Assembly: GCA_009746045.1 (NCBI GenBank)
Contig: RPFO01000165.1
Span: 866,001 to 930,000 of the forward strand
Direction of reading: 5' to 3'
Source of the DNA: Mesostigma viride
Lineage: Eukaryota > Streptophyta > Mesostigmatophyceae > Mesostigmatales > Mesostigmataceae
Length of the DNA: 64,000 bases
Every line of letters starts with the position of its first letter. The first letter of the stretch is position 1. A program made the translations under genes and the position numbers. Shown one piece after another: positions 63,883-64,000 of the stretch. The notes beneath the pieces were generated by a model. That model made no database searches. It was not told the origin of the DNA and saw only the letters and a list, made by a program, of their open reading frames with translations.

Positions 63883-64000
63883 ATATGCCCCCCTGGCTGA
63901 ACCGAACTAACTTTATTGCTTTTCCTATAGTGCATCATACAGGATAAAAACAAAGGCGGTAAAACAGCCAGAATTGCAGCCTCGCCAGGCTGAAAAAAAA
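63883..64000. other. Right flank beyond Copia-E
   Basis: 118 bp without a gene; ends in an A-run at the window edge. Confidence 0.4.

Overview
The window is eukaryotic DNA made almost wholly of mobile elements nested in one another. I found no host gene, rRNA, tRNA gene or CRISPR array. The families present (Ty1/copia-like and chromodomain Ty3/gypsy-like LTR retrotransposons, a non-LTR element with a restriction-like endonuclease, piggyBac-like TTAA elements) suit a repeat-rich algal or other protist genome. A green alga is my guess, with low confidence.

Layout. 1-7356: minus-strand gypsy element (Gypsy-A), cut by a piggyBac-like element (about 1283-4449) that itself carries a 5'-truncated LINE (1407-2837). 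7357-11874 and 20343-about 21384: decayed plus-strand copia element (Copia-F), interrupted by Copia-C1 (11875-20337, minus). 21385-23424 and 50828-51010: 3' remnant of another copia element (Copia-G), whose LTR holds a small palindromic element (22638-23125) and the large Copia-D (23425-50822, plus). Copia-D gag is in turn split by Copia-C2 (26168-34637, minus) and by a complete chromodomain gypsy element (Gypsy-B, 34891-45771, minus), whose 5' LTR holds a 100-bp LINE tail. 51231-63877: Copia-E (minus), split by a gag-only LTR element (H, 53371-56470) and a piggyBac-like element (59982-61680). Almost every junction is proved by a target-site duplication (TSD). The D and E reading frames become continuous when the nested elements and one TSD copy are subtracted.

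The copia families C, D, E (and relics F, G) look like one unusual lineage. Native length is about 7.8-8.5 kb. LTRs begin AGTT and end AACT instead of TG...CA, with 5-bp TSDs. The order is ORF1 - gag (CCHC) - UGA - pol. Gag and pol share one frame and are separated by a single UGA followed by CU in all four families where the junction survives, which points to stop-codon readthrough. Within pol the order is integrase, then a retropepsin-like domain with D-T-N in place of D-S/T-G, then reverse transcriptase with H-G-D-D in place of Y-V-D-D, then RNase H. The 3' UTRs carry a hairpin that mimics a tRNA T-arm and contains a Pol III B-box, with covarying stem pairs. Both gypsy elements carry a separate ORF with an RNase H1 N-terminal/viroplasmin-like domain ahead of gag, and Gypsy-B has a further long ORF after its chromodomain integrase. 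All readings are by eye; no database search was possible.
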